Source of the DNA: Candidatus Enterococcus stercoripullorum
GTDB lineage: Bacteria; Bacillota; Bacilli; Lactobacillales; Enterococcaceae
Length of the DNA: 64,000 nt
Reading direction: 5' to 3'
NCBI GenBank assembly: GCA_019120335.1
Contig: DWVH01000007.1
Span: 55,223-119,222 of the forward strand
Position 1 is the stretch's first letter, and each line of letters opens with the position of its first letter. Of the stretch, positions 28,393 to 37,600 are shown one piece after another. Both the position numbers and the translations under genes were made by a program. Under the pieces are notes generated by a model, which saw only the letters and a list, made by a program, of their open reading frames with translations, was not told the DNA's origin and ran no database searches.

Positions 28393-28854
28393 TCAACTAA
28401 TTTTATTAATCTCATCAAGCAATTTTACTTTCAATTCTTGTAATTTTTCGTTATTCGGTCTTACATTTTCAGCATACATTTTCTCAAAAGGTAACCACCA
28501 AACAGGACCTTTCCCATTATGACCATATTTACCTAAATCGGCATTTTTACGTGGAAAGAGATGCCAATGAACATGACTTTCACCATTACCTAATAACTCA
28601 ATATTCATTTTATCAGCTTGAAACGCTTGTGAGACCGCCTGGGAAATCAAACTCATTTCATCTAAAAATTTCAATTTATATTCGTGGGGCAATTCATGTA
28701 ATTCGTTGACGTGTCGCTTACACAAAAATAGTGTATAACCTTCAAAATATTGATGATCCCCAATCACTACATATCCTGTTGTCATTTCTTTAACAAAATA
28801 CGGATTCTTATTTTCAGTAATTTCTCTGATTCTCTCACATATTAAACATTTCAT
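28393..28854 (-). CDS. HIT-family nucleotide hydrolase or transferase
   Basis: The histidine triad appears as HVHWHLFPRK near residue 95, and the N-terminus has a zinc-like CLICERI motif. HIT proteins hydrolyse nucleotide-phosphoramidates or dinucleoside polyphosphates. Length 153 aa is normal. It is monocistronic with a terminator. Confidence 0.88.
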   Translation of the reverse strand: MKCLICERIREITENKNPYFVKEMTTGYVVIGDHQYFEGYTLFLCKRHVNELHELPHEYKLKFLDEMSLISQAVSQAFQADKMNIELLGNGESHVHWHLFPRKNADLGKYGHNGKGPVWWLPFEKMYAENVRPNNEKLQELKVKLLDEINKIS

Positions 28855-28952
28855 ACTTTTTCACCAACATATACATCAATTTATCTTCTTTAAATAATCA
28901 TAAATTTTAGGAATATCCTCTTCATTTGCAAAAACGATAGACATACGCTTAC

Positions 28953-29714
28953 CTACAATCTCACTACTCGCCATTGTCCGACGCGTTCATAGCCTAGACT
29001 CTCATATATTCTCGCTGCAACTGGATTTTCATAAAAGAGACAAGGTTCCTTTCCTTCAGCGAGTAAATCTGCGGTTAGTTTGGCTACAGTTTGGCGTGCA
29101 TACCCAAGACTTCTAAAAGACTCTAACGTAGCAACACCGACTAACATTGCTAAACCAGGACATTCAGCGGTACTTCTAGCAATCGATACAATTTTTCCAT
29201 CTACTCTGACACCATAGACACGATCTAGTTTTTTCGCCAGACTTTCTTGGATTTCATCAGGTTTCGCCGAAAAGTTTTTAAAAACACTTTTAAAAACCTC
29301 TGAAATTTCTTTTGCATCTTCAGGACCAAACGATTCAACAGCTGTCATTTTAGGTGCATTCTTTAATTCTTTGCATTGCGAGAAGTAACATAATACATTC
29401 TCTCTTGCAGTAAAGTCATATTTAGCCACCAAACTCGCTTCCCCATTAATATGTCTAATCTGGTGACGTTCAACTAACTCTGCGACAAATTCAGGATAAG
29501 TTCTGCCTTCATAACTTTGCACCAAAATGTTATGGCGATAACGTAAGACCAAACCATGAATACCTTGATTATCTTCATCGATATATAAGTCTTGAATGTC
29601 CGAATCAAAACCGTAATTATACAAGTCACCGATAATAAATAAATTCAACACGGGATTTTGATAAAGATAATCGGTCAATCGTTTCCGGTCTTGCTCACTA
29701 CATTTTTTCAACAT
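28953..29714 (-). CDS. GNAT-family N-acetyltransferase (two-domain)
   Basis: This 253-residue protein begins MLKKCSEQDRKRL; the C-terminal half (from about residue 130) holds the acetyl-CoA motif VGVATLESFRSLGYARQTVAKL and the late NPVAARIYESLGYERV strand typical of GNAT. The N-terminal half is a degenerate GNAT-like domain. The ATG at 29714 follows AAAAGGGGTGG; an upstream in-frame ATG has no site. Substrate unknown. Confidence 0.82.
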   Translation of the reverse strand: MLKKCSEQDRKRLTDYLYQNPVLNLFIIGDLYNYGFDSDIQDLYIDEDNQGIHGLVLRYRHNILVQSYEGRTYPEFVAELVERHQIRHINGEASLVAKYDFTARENVLCYFSQCKELKNAPKMTAVESFGPEDAKEISEVFKSVFKNFSAKPDEIQESLAKKLDRVYGVRVDGKIVSIARSTAECPGLAMLVGVATLESFRSLGYARQTVAKLTADLLAEGKEPCLFYENPVAARIYESLGYERVGQWRVVRL

Positions 29715-29750
29715 CTGCACCACCCCTTTTTTCATTTCGTACATTATAAC

Positions 29751-29790
29751 AAAAAAAGAGCATCTTGTAAGCAATTTTCACAAGATACTC
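29751..29790 (-). terminator. Terminator of cls
   Basis: An 11-bp stem (arms 29780-29790 and 29758-29768), an 11-base loop and seven Ts on the minus strand lie 9 bp after the cls stop. Confidence 0.85.
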
Positions 29791-29798
29791 CCTGATCT

Positions 29799-31361
29799 TT
29801 ATAACAATTGGGCAAATAAACGTAAGAATAATTCTTTCAATGACAAATGAGCTTTACTTCCCTTTTGATACTCTTGTGTAACTTCACGACATTCTTCAAA
29901 AGTAGCATCAAAATCTGCTTTAATATCAAGCACTGACTGCGTGTCAACCATAAAGCAGCCATTTTCAAAATGATGATACAAACTGCGATAATCCAAATTA
30001 ATCGTACCACAAGTTGCCATCACATCATCAACCACACTCATTTTCGCATGACAGAAACCTGGCGTCCATTCATAAATACGAACCCCATGCTTAACCAAAT
30101 CAGGATAGAAGGAACGCGTCACCCCATAAACCATCTTTTTATCTGGAATTCCTGGAGTAATAATTCGCACATCTACGCCCCGTTTTGCAGCAAGAGCAAT
30201 CGCATGCACCATTTCATCCGTTAATATCAAATAAGGCGTCATAAAGTAACAATATTTTTCCGCCTTATTGGCCATACTGATATACACTTCTTCTCCGACA
30301 CGTTCACTAGACATCGGAATAAAGGCATAAGGTTGGACAAAGCCAGTCTCACTTGCTTCATAGCTATCAACAGGTAAAAAGCGCATAAAGTTCTCATCAT
30401 GATTATCCGTTTCTTTGACGGCATTCCACATTTCCAAAAAGGCAATCGTTAAGGAACGCACAGCAGGACCTTCCAGCCGAATTCCCGTATCCTTCCACAT
30501 GCCATAAGGGTGCGTTACATTGAAATACTCATTGGCCAAATTATAGCCACCAGTAAAGCCAACTTCGCCATCAATGACCGTAATTTTGCGATGATCACGA
30601 TTATTTAAGAAGACATTTAGCCCAGGCATAAACGGATTAAACACCCGACAAGCAATTCCTAGCCCTTCCATTTTTTGTACAAAATCCGTATTGATAAAGC
30701 CAATCGAACCCATATCATCATAGAATACGCGAACTTCGAGCCCTTCATTGACTTTTTCAACTAAGATTTCCTCAATTCGATGCCAGGATTCCTTATCTTC
30801 AATCGCATGATATTCCATAAAAATAAAATGTTTGGCTTGCTTTAACGCTTCAAGTTGTGCTTCTAAACCTTTGACCGCTTCGTTATAATACGTCACATCT
30901 GTATTTTGATAAAGTGGATATTTCGCATAAGTCTGCAAATAATGTGAAATGCTCGCGGCTGCAGGATATTCTTGGCGTAAACGTTCAATCAATTCCGTTG
31001 AATCAGGTAATAAAGGCAAAATGGTGTCATCAATCGCTTGATAACGAGCACGCATTTTTCGAGTGCCCTTATTAAAACCAACTAGTAGATAAATCGTTAC
31101 ACCAACAATTGGAAATAGCATAATTAAAATAATCCACGGCATCTTCATCGTAGCCGTCTTGTCTTCGCTATAAATATAGAGCACTAAAATTGCTGCTAAA
31201 CCTCTTGTTAATAAATTCAACCACTCAGCATAATCGTTTAACGAGGTAAATAATAAAATAATCAGTGTCACTTCGAGCAAAATGGAAAGCACTACGAAAA
31301 TCAATCGTTTCACACCATTTTTGGTTTTCTGACGGCTTTCCAAAGTAGTCTGCTCATTCAT
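29799..31361 (-). CDS. cls: Cardiolipin synthase
   Basis: This 520-residue membrane enzyme joins two phosphatidylglycerols. Two N-terminal membrane helices are followed by two phospholipase-D HKD motifs: DHRKITVIDGEVGFTGGYN near residue 250 and CHAKMSVVDDVMATCGTINLD near residue 430. The ATG at 31361 follows GAAGGAAGTGG; a longer in-frame start reaches back towards the preceding gene without a ribosome site. Ends at a strong terminator. Confidence 0.93.
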   Translation of the reverse strand: MNEQTTLESRQKTKNGVKRLIFVVLSILLEVTLIILLFTSLNDYAEWLNLLTRGLAAILVLYIYSEDKTATMKMPWIILIMLFPIVGVTIYLLVGFNKGTRKMRARYQAIDDTILPLLPDSTELIERLRQEYPAAASISHYLQTYAKYPLYQNTDVTYYNEAVKGLEAQLEALKQAKHFIFMEYHAIEDKESWHRIEEILVEKVNEGLEVRVFYDDMGSIGFINTDFVQKMEGLGIACRVFNPFMPGLNVFLNNRDHRKITVIDGEVGFTGGYNLANEYFNVTHPYGMWKDTGIRLEGPAVRSLTIAFLEMWNAVKETDNHDENFMRFLPVDSYEASETGFVQPYAFIPMSSERVGEEVYISMANKAEKYCYFMTPYLILTDEMVHAIALAAKRGVDVRIITPGIPDKKMVYGVTRSFYPDLVKHGVRIYEWTPGFCHAKMSVVDDVMATCGTINLDYRSLYHHFENGCFMVDTQSVLDIKADFDATFEECREVTQEYQKGSKAHLSLKELFLRLFAQLL

Positions 31362-31420
31362 CCTAACCACTTCCTTCAATTTTCTAAACAAATTATAACA
31401 CACATTTAGCCCATGTGAAA

Positions 31421-31873
31421 TTAGCGTGGAAAGCTTTTCGGATATAGACATACAAATTCTTCGCACACAACAAGCATCTCAGGTGAAAATTCCGCTCCCA
31501 TTTCATGACATACAGAGTGGAAAAATGCTTCGTGCACCACTTGCCAATAGTGAAGCGACAAATCTCCTTCGCCTTCTTTTTTCGCAAACTCAGCAGTAAT
31601 TTCATTATATGGACATAGATATACTTTCTTGGTCTGAGTAATACAAACGGGCTGCTCCTGGCTATCTAAAATCATATTGTACTCACCAATTTGGGGTAGT
31701 GGCTCATTTTCAAACTCATAAGCTAAATATAGTGAGGAAGTTGCAGTCTTTTTACCTGATAATACTAACTGTGCTAATTCATCCGCATCTTCCCCAAATG
31801 CATAAGCCGCATAACTATCTGTATAAAGTGCATATTCCTTTTTAAACCCTTGCCAAAACTCTGATATTTTCAT
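31421..31873 (-). CDS. ASCH-domain protein
   Basis: This 150-residue protein shows the ASCH pattern: KISEFWQGFKKEY, DELAQLVLSGKKTATSSLYLAYE, and a late GEGDLSLHYWQVVHEAFF. ASCH domains bind RNA or modified nucleosides, and some members are N4-acetylcytidine amidohydrolases; the role here is not known. I start at the ATG at 31873, eight bases after GAGG. Confidence 0.85.
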   Translation of the reverse strand: MKISEFWQGFKKEYALYTDSYAAYAFGEDADELAQLVLSGKKTATSSLYLAYEFENEPLPQIGEYNMILDSQEQPVCITQTKKVYLCPYNEITAEFAKKEGEGDLSLHYWQVVHEAFFHSVCHEMGAEFSPEMLVVCEEFVCLYPKSFPR

Positions 31874-31897
31874 GTTGTTCACCTCAAATCTAATTGA

Positions 31898-32656
31898 CTA
31901 ATATTTTAGATTCTCTTCTGGAAAATAAAATACCTCATGTTTACTAAAATAAGCAGCAGTAATCTCATGCCACCTTGCCTTTTGAAACTTCAAGGCTCTC
32001 AGCGGAGTCAAACCATAATGCCCAAGCGCAAAACCATCATTGATTTCAACAACAAGCGTCCGACCATCTTTCGTAACCCCAATATCCAAACTATAAGCAC
32101 ATGGCGCATCTTGCCAAAGTTTAATGGCTTGATCGATTACCGAAGCATCATACTGCACATGATAATCTCCTACATAAGGACGAACATCAAGTACTGCCCC
32201 ATGTAAAATAAAACAGCGCCACTCTCTAATGAATTCAACAGGTTCACTCGCCCACACCGGATAATCCATCGGTAAACCAATGCCAATCAAATCGCTAATC
32301 GAGGATACCACACGTCCAGTAAAGACTTTAGAACCATCTTTTGGTTTGATAAATACTGGCCAAGTGTTAGGATCATTAACAATTTCACCAATTTTACACG
32401 TTTTGATTTTTCTGCCATATAAGAATTGCAAGGCGTCTGGATAATCTAAAAGCGGTACTTTTAATCCCATCCATTCAAATAATTGATACGACTGCTGGAC
32501 ATAATCAAAAACATAATCATCTGCAGTTAACATATCAATTTCTGCAAAAGACTGATAAAACTTTACTTCTTCTCCTCGCAAATGAGCGCCTACCATTAAA
32601 TTATACTTATTCATCGCAATTTCATCTAAAAACTGTGCTTCTCTGATGTATATCAT
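31898..32656 (-). CDS. ATP-grasp protein, R2K-like clade
   Basis: This 252-residue protein has a C-terminal ATP-grasp core: WPVFIKPKDGSKVFTGRVV supplies the nucleotide-binding lysine, followed by EFIREWRCFILHG and VVEINDGFALGHYGL with the metal-binding Glu/Asn. The compact form resembles the R2K ATP-grasp clades, whose substrates are unknown but which often lie in phage or accessory regions. It sits downstream of a ribbon-helix-helix gene and carries a copy of that gene's operator-like repeat just upstream. Confidence 0.75.
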   Translation of the reverse strand: MIYIREAQFLDEIAMNKYNLMVGAHLRGEEVKFYQSFAEIDMLTADDYVFDYVQQSYQLFEWMGLKVPLLDYPDALQFLYGRKIKTCKIGEIVNDPNTWPVFIKPKDGSKVFTGRVVSSISDLIGIGLPMDYPVWASEPVEFIREWRCFILHGAVLDVRPYVGDYHVQYDASVIDQAIKLWQDAPCAYSLDIGVTKDGRTLVVEINDGFALGHYGLTPLRALKFQKARWHEITAAYFSKHEVFYFPEENLKY

Positions 32657-32669
32657 ACTCCCACCTCTT

Positions 32670-32690
32670 TCACTAGTGTTACACCATATG
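32670..32690 (-). promoter_or_regulatory. Second operator-like repeat, upstream of ATP-grasp gene
   Basis: Two degenerate copies of the ACAC-NN-GTGT half-site lie at 32670-32679 and 32681-32690 with an 11-bp period, the same geometry as the better operator at 32922-32942. Confidence 0.4.
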
Positions 32691-32707
32691 CTAAAAAAAG
32701 CTGCGAT

Positions 32708-32896
32708 CTATTTTTTCGAATAAATCGCCCCCATGATATCGTCAAAATGGTCAACTGTTTGTAATAAGAGTTCAATAATTTGTGATTTCGTCAAACGCAT
32801 CCCACGTCTATCTCGCGCATCCTCAACAAGATATTCTAACTTTTCTAAACTCTTATCATCAAAACTAATCATTACTCTTTTTTTATCCGTTGCCAT
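32708..32896 (-). CDS. Ribbon-helix-helix transcriptional regulator (CopG-like)
   Basis: This 62-residue protein has the RHH pattern: a basic strand (KKRVMISFDDKSLEKLEYL) followed by an amphipathic helix pair (MRLTKSQIIELLLQTVDHF). RHH dimers bind adjacent short sites, and such repeats lie in its own promoter. The ATG at 32896 is preceded by GGGGTGA. It may repress itself and the ATP-grasp gene below it. Confidence 0.8.
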   Translation of the reverse strand: MATDKKRVMISFDDKSLEKLEYLVEDARDRRGMRLTKSQIIELLLQTVDHFDDIMGAIYSKK

Positions 32897-32916
32897 AAGT
32901 TCATCACCCCACACAA

Positions 32917-32945
32917 AATTAACACAAGTGTAACACCAGTGTCAA
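32917..32945 (-). promoter_or_regulatory. RHH gene promoter with tandem operator
   Basis: There is a -35 TTGACA (32940-32945), a 17-bp spacer and a -10 TTAATT (32917-32922). The spacer is filled by two ACAC-NN-GTGT sites (32922-32931 and 32933-32942) spaced 11 bp apart, one helical turn, which is how RHH repressors commonly bind. Confidence 0.65.
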
Positions 32946-32976
32946 GAAAAATCGAGCCCCAAAACTGAGACTCGAT
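32946..32976 (-). terminator. Terminator of the DUF3885 gene
   Basis: The minus strand pairs ATCGAG (32971-32976) with CTCGAT (32951-32956) and further imperfect bases, ending in TTTTTCT, right after the DUF3885 stop. Confidence 0.75.
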
Positions 32977-32983
32977 GTAAATT

Positions 32984-33610
32984 TTATTCAAATACTTTTT
33001 TCATTGCTTCTCTATCATAATCTAACAACCATGTATGATAGTTTTGATAAATCGGCTGCAAGGTCATTTTATCTATAGCTACTACATCCAAGCCGCGATC
33101 ATCATATAAGTGATAAAGTATTTCAGCTTTCGTATTTATGAAGAAAACATTACTCGCCAAAAAATGTGGTTCCTTGAAATCTGTATATACAATATCATGA
33201 AATAATTTATTCTGATTAAAGGTAAGCTTTCGTAAATCCCAATAACACGCCTTTATCTGATATTCATAACCATCTGAATAGTGCGTTTCAATGTATGATT
33301 CATCGCATTCAGGCAAGCCAAGACTAGTGAAGTAGTTAGGTATTTCAGATTCATGTTCAGAATCCAACCATACATTTATACGTAAAATATCATATGGCTC
33401 GGTTGCTTGATAAATGCATAGCGCACGATGGATAGCTTCTTCAAAATGAGTTGATATAATCCTAAACCTTTCATCAGTCGGGGCACCAACGCCCATTTCA
33501 AAACGCAACCCATACTTCGCTTGATAAAACATGGGACCAGGTATCCTATGAATGCCCATATTATTGATTATTTGAGTAAATTGATGATGAAAAGACTTAC
33601 TTAATTTCAT
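32984..33610 (-). CDS. DUF3885-type protein
   Basis: This 208-residue soluble protein matches DUF3885 in its features: GLRFEMGVGAPTDERF, ALCIYQATEP and the closing YDDRGLDVVAIDK and WLLDYDREAM. Function is unknown; in other Firmicutes similar proteins lie in polymorphic-toxin or accessory loci. It follows the Nudix gene by 12 bp and may share its transcript. Confidence 0.75.
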   Translation of the reverse strand: MKLSKSFHHQFTQIINNMGIHRIPGPMFYQAKYGLRFEMGVGAPTDERFRIISTHFEEAIHRALCIYQATEPYDILRINVWLDSEHESEIPNYFTSLGLPECDESYIETHYSDGYEYQIKACYWDLRKLTFNQNKLFHDIVYTDFKEPHFLASNVFFINTKAEILYHLYDDRGLDVVAIDKMTLQPIYQNYHTWLLDYDREAMKKVFE

Positions 33611-33622
33611 GCATACCTCGCT

Positions 33623-34009
33623 TTATAATATCTCTTTTAATTTATTGACCACCGCTATATCCGCGGGCAGCCAGTCTACTGAATCAAGTGTCGCTTTAGT
33701 CAACCATTTCGCTGCACTATGCTCTAACAAATCCAGCTGCCCAGTAACACGTTGACACAAGTAACAATACATTTTTAAGTGAAAGGAAGGATAATCATAT
33801 TCAACCGTTTCAATCAATTCGCCAACTTCAATTGTTGTATTGAGCTCTTCTTGAATTTCACGAGCAAGGGCATGCTCAGGTGATTCGCCTTTCTCTAGTT
33901 TACCGCCAGGAAATTCCCAACCACCTTTTAAATCACCATAACCACGCTGAGTCGCGAAAATCTTGCCATCTTCTTGAATAATAGCTGCTACAACTTCTAT
34001 CTCTTTCAT
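33623..34009 (-). CDS. Nudix hydrolase, MutT-like
   Basis: This 128-residue protein has a full Nudix box GGKLEKGESPEHALAREIQEEL (split here over residues 35-57) and resembles MutT/8-oxo-dGTP and (deoxy)nucleoside triphosphate pyrophosphohydrolases. It lies six bases after the stop of the DUF3427 helicase gene, so the two are almost certainly co-transcribed. Confidence 0.88.
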   Translation of the reverse strand: MKEIEVVAAIIQEDGKIFATQRGYGDLKGGWEFPGGKLEKGESPEHALAREIQEELNTTIEVGELIETVEYDYPSFHLKMYCYLCQRVTGQLDLLEHSAAKWLTKATLDSVDWLPADIAVVNKLKEIL

Positions 34010-34015
34010 CTCACT

Positions 34016-37000
34016 CTACCTTTCAACAATATAGTCATAAATATCTTCTCGCACCTGAGTTTCAAGCTGCCAACCAATTTCAACTGCGGTTTTGTTTGTA
34101 TCTTTCATTTGAAACTCTTCCGCAAAACCAGTGGGCTTCATTCGGCCAAGATAATAAAATTCCTTTGAAGTCCTATCATCTTTATTTTTACGAACAAATA
34201 AATCTACTTTAATTCCTCTTTCTTCCGCATTGATAAAATTCTGCACATCATTTGAACTAAGATTTCGACCTGATTTTGAAATTGCAATCAGCTGATTTTC
34301 ATTAATAAAACGATCTTCATAATTTATCGTCGCATCAATATCCTCGGATTTGTGATAGTTGATGAATACCGGGAAAGTGTTCGTATCTTTATCAAATTTA
34401 TAACCACCAATATTTTGAGCGACTGAATTTTCTTGCCAGTTTAATAATCGACACACATCTTCGTAAGTATATTTTTGATATAAAACAAAATTCGTATCTT
34501 GATATCTATCCTGATAATTTTGTTCATAACGATGTAACCCAAATTCGATCACCGATTTAAGTTGATGGACGAATTCTTCATCCGTTAATGCTTGCTTAAA
34601 TAAATCAGAAATCAACCATTCTCCTGAAGAATCATCCATAAAGATACAATACTTAAATGTTACTTTTTCGCCACCAGTAATAAATCTGCCCGTTAAGATA
34701 TTAGCCACATTTACTTTTGCTTTCAAATCAATAGCGATTCCGTAACGACTAGCCATTTCAGAGTCCCAAATTGGATAAATATCTTGTTCTTGATTTTGCA
34801 TTAATAATTGTAAGGCGAGTAACTCATGCGCACGTTTTCCACTCGCGAATTTGCGTGAAATAAACTTCAACATTTGTTCATTCGATTCTGAAAGCTCGAA
34901 ATGATACTCTGATTCATAATTATTTAAAAAGCGATAGTATGAACCCAATTTAGGATTTCCTAAAATACGCATGACATCAAGCTCACCATATTTTTCAAAT
35001 TCCATCAGTTCTGGAATACGACCTAATTTTTGTCGTAATCCCTTATAAGCATCTTTGATCAATTGAATGGAGTCGAAATTTGCTCCGTCAATCGATTCAA
35101 AGATTTTTTTACGTGAAACTTCATCAAAGTGAATCGTTGACGCACCTGGAATCGTACGGTCAGATTCTGAAATGAACTTGCGAATATTATCTTTATTGTA
35201 ACTACGGTCTCCAGATAAAGCAATCGGTATCATGTAGTTATTCTTATAGTTTCCAATAAAATCAAGCACAACTAGATATTCTTTATCCTTATCCTTACGC
35301 AAACCACGCCCTAATTGCTGAACAAAAACGATTGGTGATTGTGTCGGTCTAAGTAGAACCACTTGATTAACTTCCGGAATATCCACACCTTCATTAAAAA
35401 TATCGACAGTAAAAATATAATCTAGATAATCAATTTGCTGATCATCTACCAAATAAGAAATCATTTTTTCACGCTTTTCTTGAGAATCTGAACCAGTCAA
35501 ATAATCCGTTCGATATCCTCGTTGATTAAAAGCCGCACTTAATAATTGGCACTCCTCTTTTGAACGACAGAAAATTAACCCCTTCACCCTGTCACCCGAA
35601 TAACCAAAATACTCGATTTTCTCAATAATATGATTGATCCGTTCACTAGAAGAAAGACGCGTAAAATCTTTTGTTTCATCTAGTAATTGATTATTGACCT
35701 GGATATCGCTAATCCCAAAGTAATGGAATGGACAAAGTAACTCTTCTTCCAATGCTTGCTTTAAACGAATTTCATAAGCAATATTATGATCAAATGCTTT
35801 AAACACATCAAAATTATCGGTACGTTCTGGTGTTGCGGTCATCCCTAAAAGTAATTCAGGTTCAAAATAATCTAAAATTCGTTGATAAGAACCTGCTCCT
35901 ACGCGATGGGCTTCATCAATCACCACTACATCAAAGTAATCTTTCGGAAATTGTTGCCGAATCTCTTCTTTCGCCATCATTTGCATTGTTGAAAAAAGGT
36001 AATCCACACTTGTATCGGCTTTATGATTACCCGACAGCAAGCCAAAAGTCCGTGTTGGTCCGAAAACTTTTTTATAACTTGCAATGGCTTGTTTCGCGAT
36101 TTGCTCACGGTGAACTAAAAATAGTGCGCGTTTGTATTTGATATTTCTTAACGCAAAAGCCGAGGCATAGGTTTTCCCAGTACCAGTCGCTGATATAAGT
36201 AATGCACGCTTAGCACCATTTGCAATCAGCGCTTTTAACTCATCTATGAATCCACTTTGCATCGAATTTGGCTGTAATTTATACATTTCCATTTCAGGAA
36301 CAGCCATTTGTCGAGTCACATCACGTTGTTCTTGAACAATTTCATATTGTGTATCATAACTATCCGCTACTTGCTCATATTGTACAGTATGAGAATCCTG
36401 CCAAATTGCTTCGAACTCTTGCTGAATTTTTTGTTTTTGAATTGCTTTTTGGCGTTGATAATTTTCTTCATAGATTTTTGCTAAATGTTCATCATATTGC
36501 TGCGAATTATCACTCCAAAGTGCTTCAAACTCATCGACTAAATCCTTATAAACCGCACCATCTTTAGTAGAAATCAACTTTGTATTCCACTCTTTGTTCT
36601 TCGTTAAAGCATTCATGGTCAAGTTGGAACTACCAATAATCATACGGTATAAGTTATCTTTTTCGAAAATATAGCCCTTTGTATGGAAACCAGATGACTG
36701 ATTTTGGGTCCGATACATTCTAACTTCAATATTCTTTAACTCAGCTAACTTTTTCAAAGCTCTAGGTTCGCTAAAGGTTAAATAATCAGTAGTTAAAACA
36801 CGCCCAGGAACACCTCTTTGCTCTAACTCTTTAAAGACCTGCAACAAAGGCGTAATCCCACTCATCGTAATAAAGGCCACACTTATGAAGAAAGCATCGC
36901 AGTTTTGCAATTCATATTCGATTTCCGTTAAAACTTTATGGAATTTTCGCTGATTATTTGATACAAATTTAGGATGAAAAGCTAAATTACCAGCTATTTC

Positions 37001-37063
37001 ACTTTCTTGCACAAAAGCATGATATAACCCTTTATGCATCACCTCTAAAGATTTATCATCCAA
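34016..37063 (-). CDS. PLD-DEAD/DEAH helicase-DUF3427 protein
   Basis: This protein of about 1015 residues has an N-terminal phospholipase-D-like domain (GFHTKGYIFEKDNLYR and IIGSSNLTMNALT near residue 130), a superfamily 2 helicase core (SATGTGKTYASAFAL near 295, VVIDEAHRVGAGSY, MTATPERTD, and FVQQLGRGLRKDKDKEYLV near 600), and a long C-terminal DUF3427 region. Such proteins are nuclease-helicases of unclear role and are candidates for restriction or defence. I favour the TTG at 37063, eight bases after AGG, over the GTG at 37072, which lacks a site. Confidence 0.85.
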   Translation of the reverse strand: MDDKSLEVMHKGLYHAFVQESEIAGNLAFHPKFVSNNQRKFHKVLTEIEYELQNCDAFFISVAFITMSGITPLLQVFKELEQRGVPGRVLTTDYLTFSEPRALKKLAELKNIEVRMYRTQNQSSGFHTKGYIFEKDNLYRMIIGSSNLTMNALTKNKEWNTKLISTKDGAVYKDLVDEFEALWSDNSQQYDEHLAKIYEENYQRQKAIQKQKIQQEFEAIWQDSHTVQYEQVADSYDTQYEIVQEQRDVTRQMAVPEMEMYKLQPNSMQSGFIDELKALIANGAKRALLISATGTGKTYASAFALRNIKYKRALFLVHREQIAKQAIASYKKVFGPTRTFGLLSGNHKADTSVDYLFSTMQMMAKEEIRQQFPKDYFDVVVIDEAHRVGAGSYQRILDYFEPELLLGMTATPERTDNFDVFKAFDHNIAYEIRLKQALEEELLCPFHYFGISDIQVNNQLLDETKDFTRLSSSERINHIIEKIEYFGYSGDRVKGLIFCRSKEECQLLSAAFNQRGYRTDYLTGSDSQEKREKMISYLVDDQQIDYLDYIFTVDIFNEGVDIPEVNQVVLLRPTQSPIVFVQQLGRGLRKDKDKEYLVVLDFIGNYKNNYMIPIALSGDRSYNKDNIRKFISESDRTIPGASTIHFDEVSRKKIFESIDGANFDSIQLIKDAYKGLRQKLGRIPELMEFEKYGELDVMRILGNPKLGSYYRFLNNYESEYHFELSESNEQMLKFISRKFASGKRAHELLALQLLMQNQEQDIYPIWDSEMASRYGIAIDLKAKVNVANILTGRFITGGEKVTFKYCIFMDDSSGEWLISDLFKQALTDEEFVHQLKSVIEFGLHRYEQNYQDRYQDTNFVLYQKYTYEDVCRLLNWQENSVAQNIGGYKFDKDTNTFPVFINYHKSEDIDATINYEDRFINENQLIAISKSGRNLSSNDVQNFINAEERGIKVDLFVRKNKDDRTSKEFYYLGRMKPTGFAEEFQMKDTNKTAVEIGWQLETQVREDIYDYIVER

Positions 37064-37116
37064 GACTAACACCTACATTTCATTCATAACTAATATCATT
37101 ATACTAAGGAAAAGAA

Positions 37117-37584
37117 TTAGATGAAAGATGCCAAACGCACAATTGCTATCCTTTTCATTTCTGGATGTAATGCAAACAAATTTTCTTCGCTGATTACTCC
37201 ATCCGTAAGCTGCGTGACTTCATCATAATCTATCCAATTTGTACAGGTAATCCAATCATCAAAAGAGCACGAACGCAAATTATAAATGACCTCATCCACC
37301 GAAGTCTCTTTCACGCAGATAACAGTCAATTTCTCATTCGAAAGTTGATAGAGCTCCTCATCATTTTGAATATCTACCTTCGCCGTAACTTCATATCGAT
37401 AACGTCCTAAACTATCTTCCACGTCATCCGTATAGGCAATATTAATCATTTGTGGGAGAACTTCTTGAGATAAAGTATGAACTGGTTGTGTAAATTCAAC
37501 TAGAGGTTCTGCCTGTCCATATTCATATTCGCAAAAATCAATATAAGCATTATTTAAATCTATCAACTGTTTTAAAGTAAGCAT
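37117..37584 (-). CDS. Unknown protein (155 aa)
   Basis: This soluble, acidic protein shows no recognised domain. It lies between two large helicase genes on the same strand, 16 bp after the end of the RecQ-like helicase gene and with a normal GGAGG site, so it may be the third member of that transcript. Confidence 0.6.
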   Translation of the reverse strand: MLTLKQLIDLNNAYIDFCEYEYGQAEPLVEFTQPVHTLSQEVLPQMINIAYTDDVEDSLGRYRYEVTAKVDIQNDEELYQLSNEKLTVICVKETSVDEVIYNLRSCSFDDWITCTNWIDYDEVTQLTDGVISEENLFALHPEMKRIAIVRLASFI

Positions 37585-37600
37585 AGGGCCTCCGAATTAG

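Noticed and set aside
28876..28944. 22-codon ORF (MSIVFANEEDIPKIYDYL...) after the GNAT gene
   Set aside because: It has no ribosome site and looks like a leftover C-terminus of a lost gene; too short to call.
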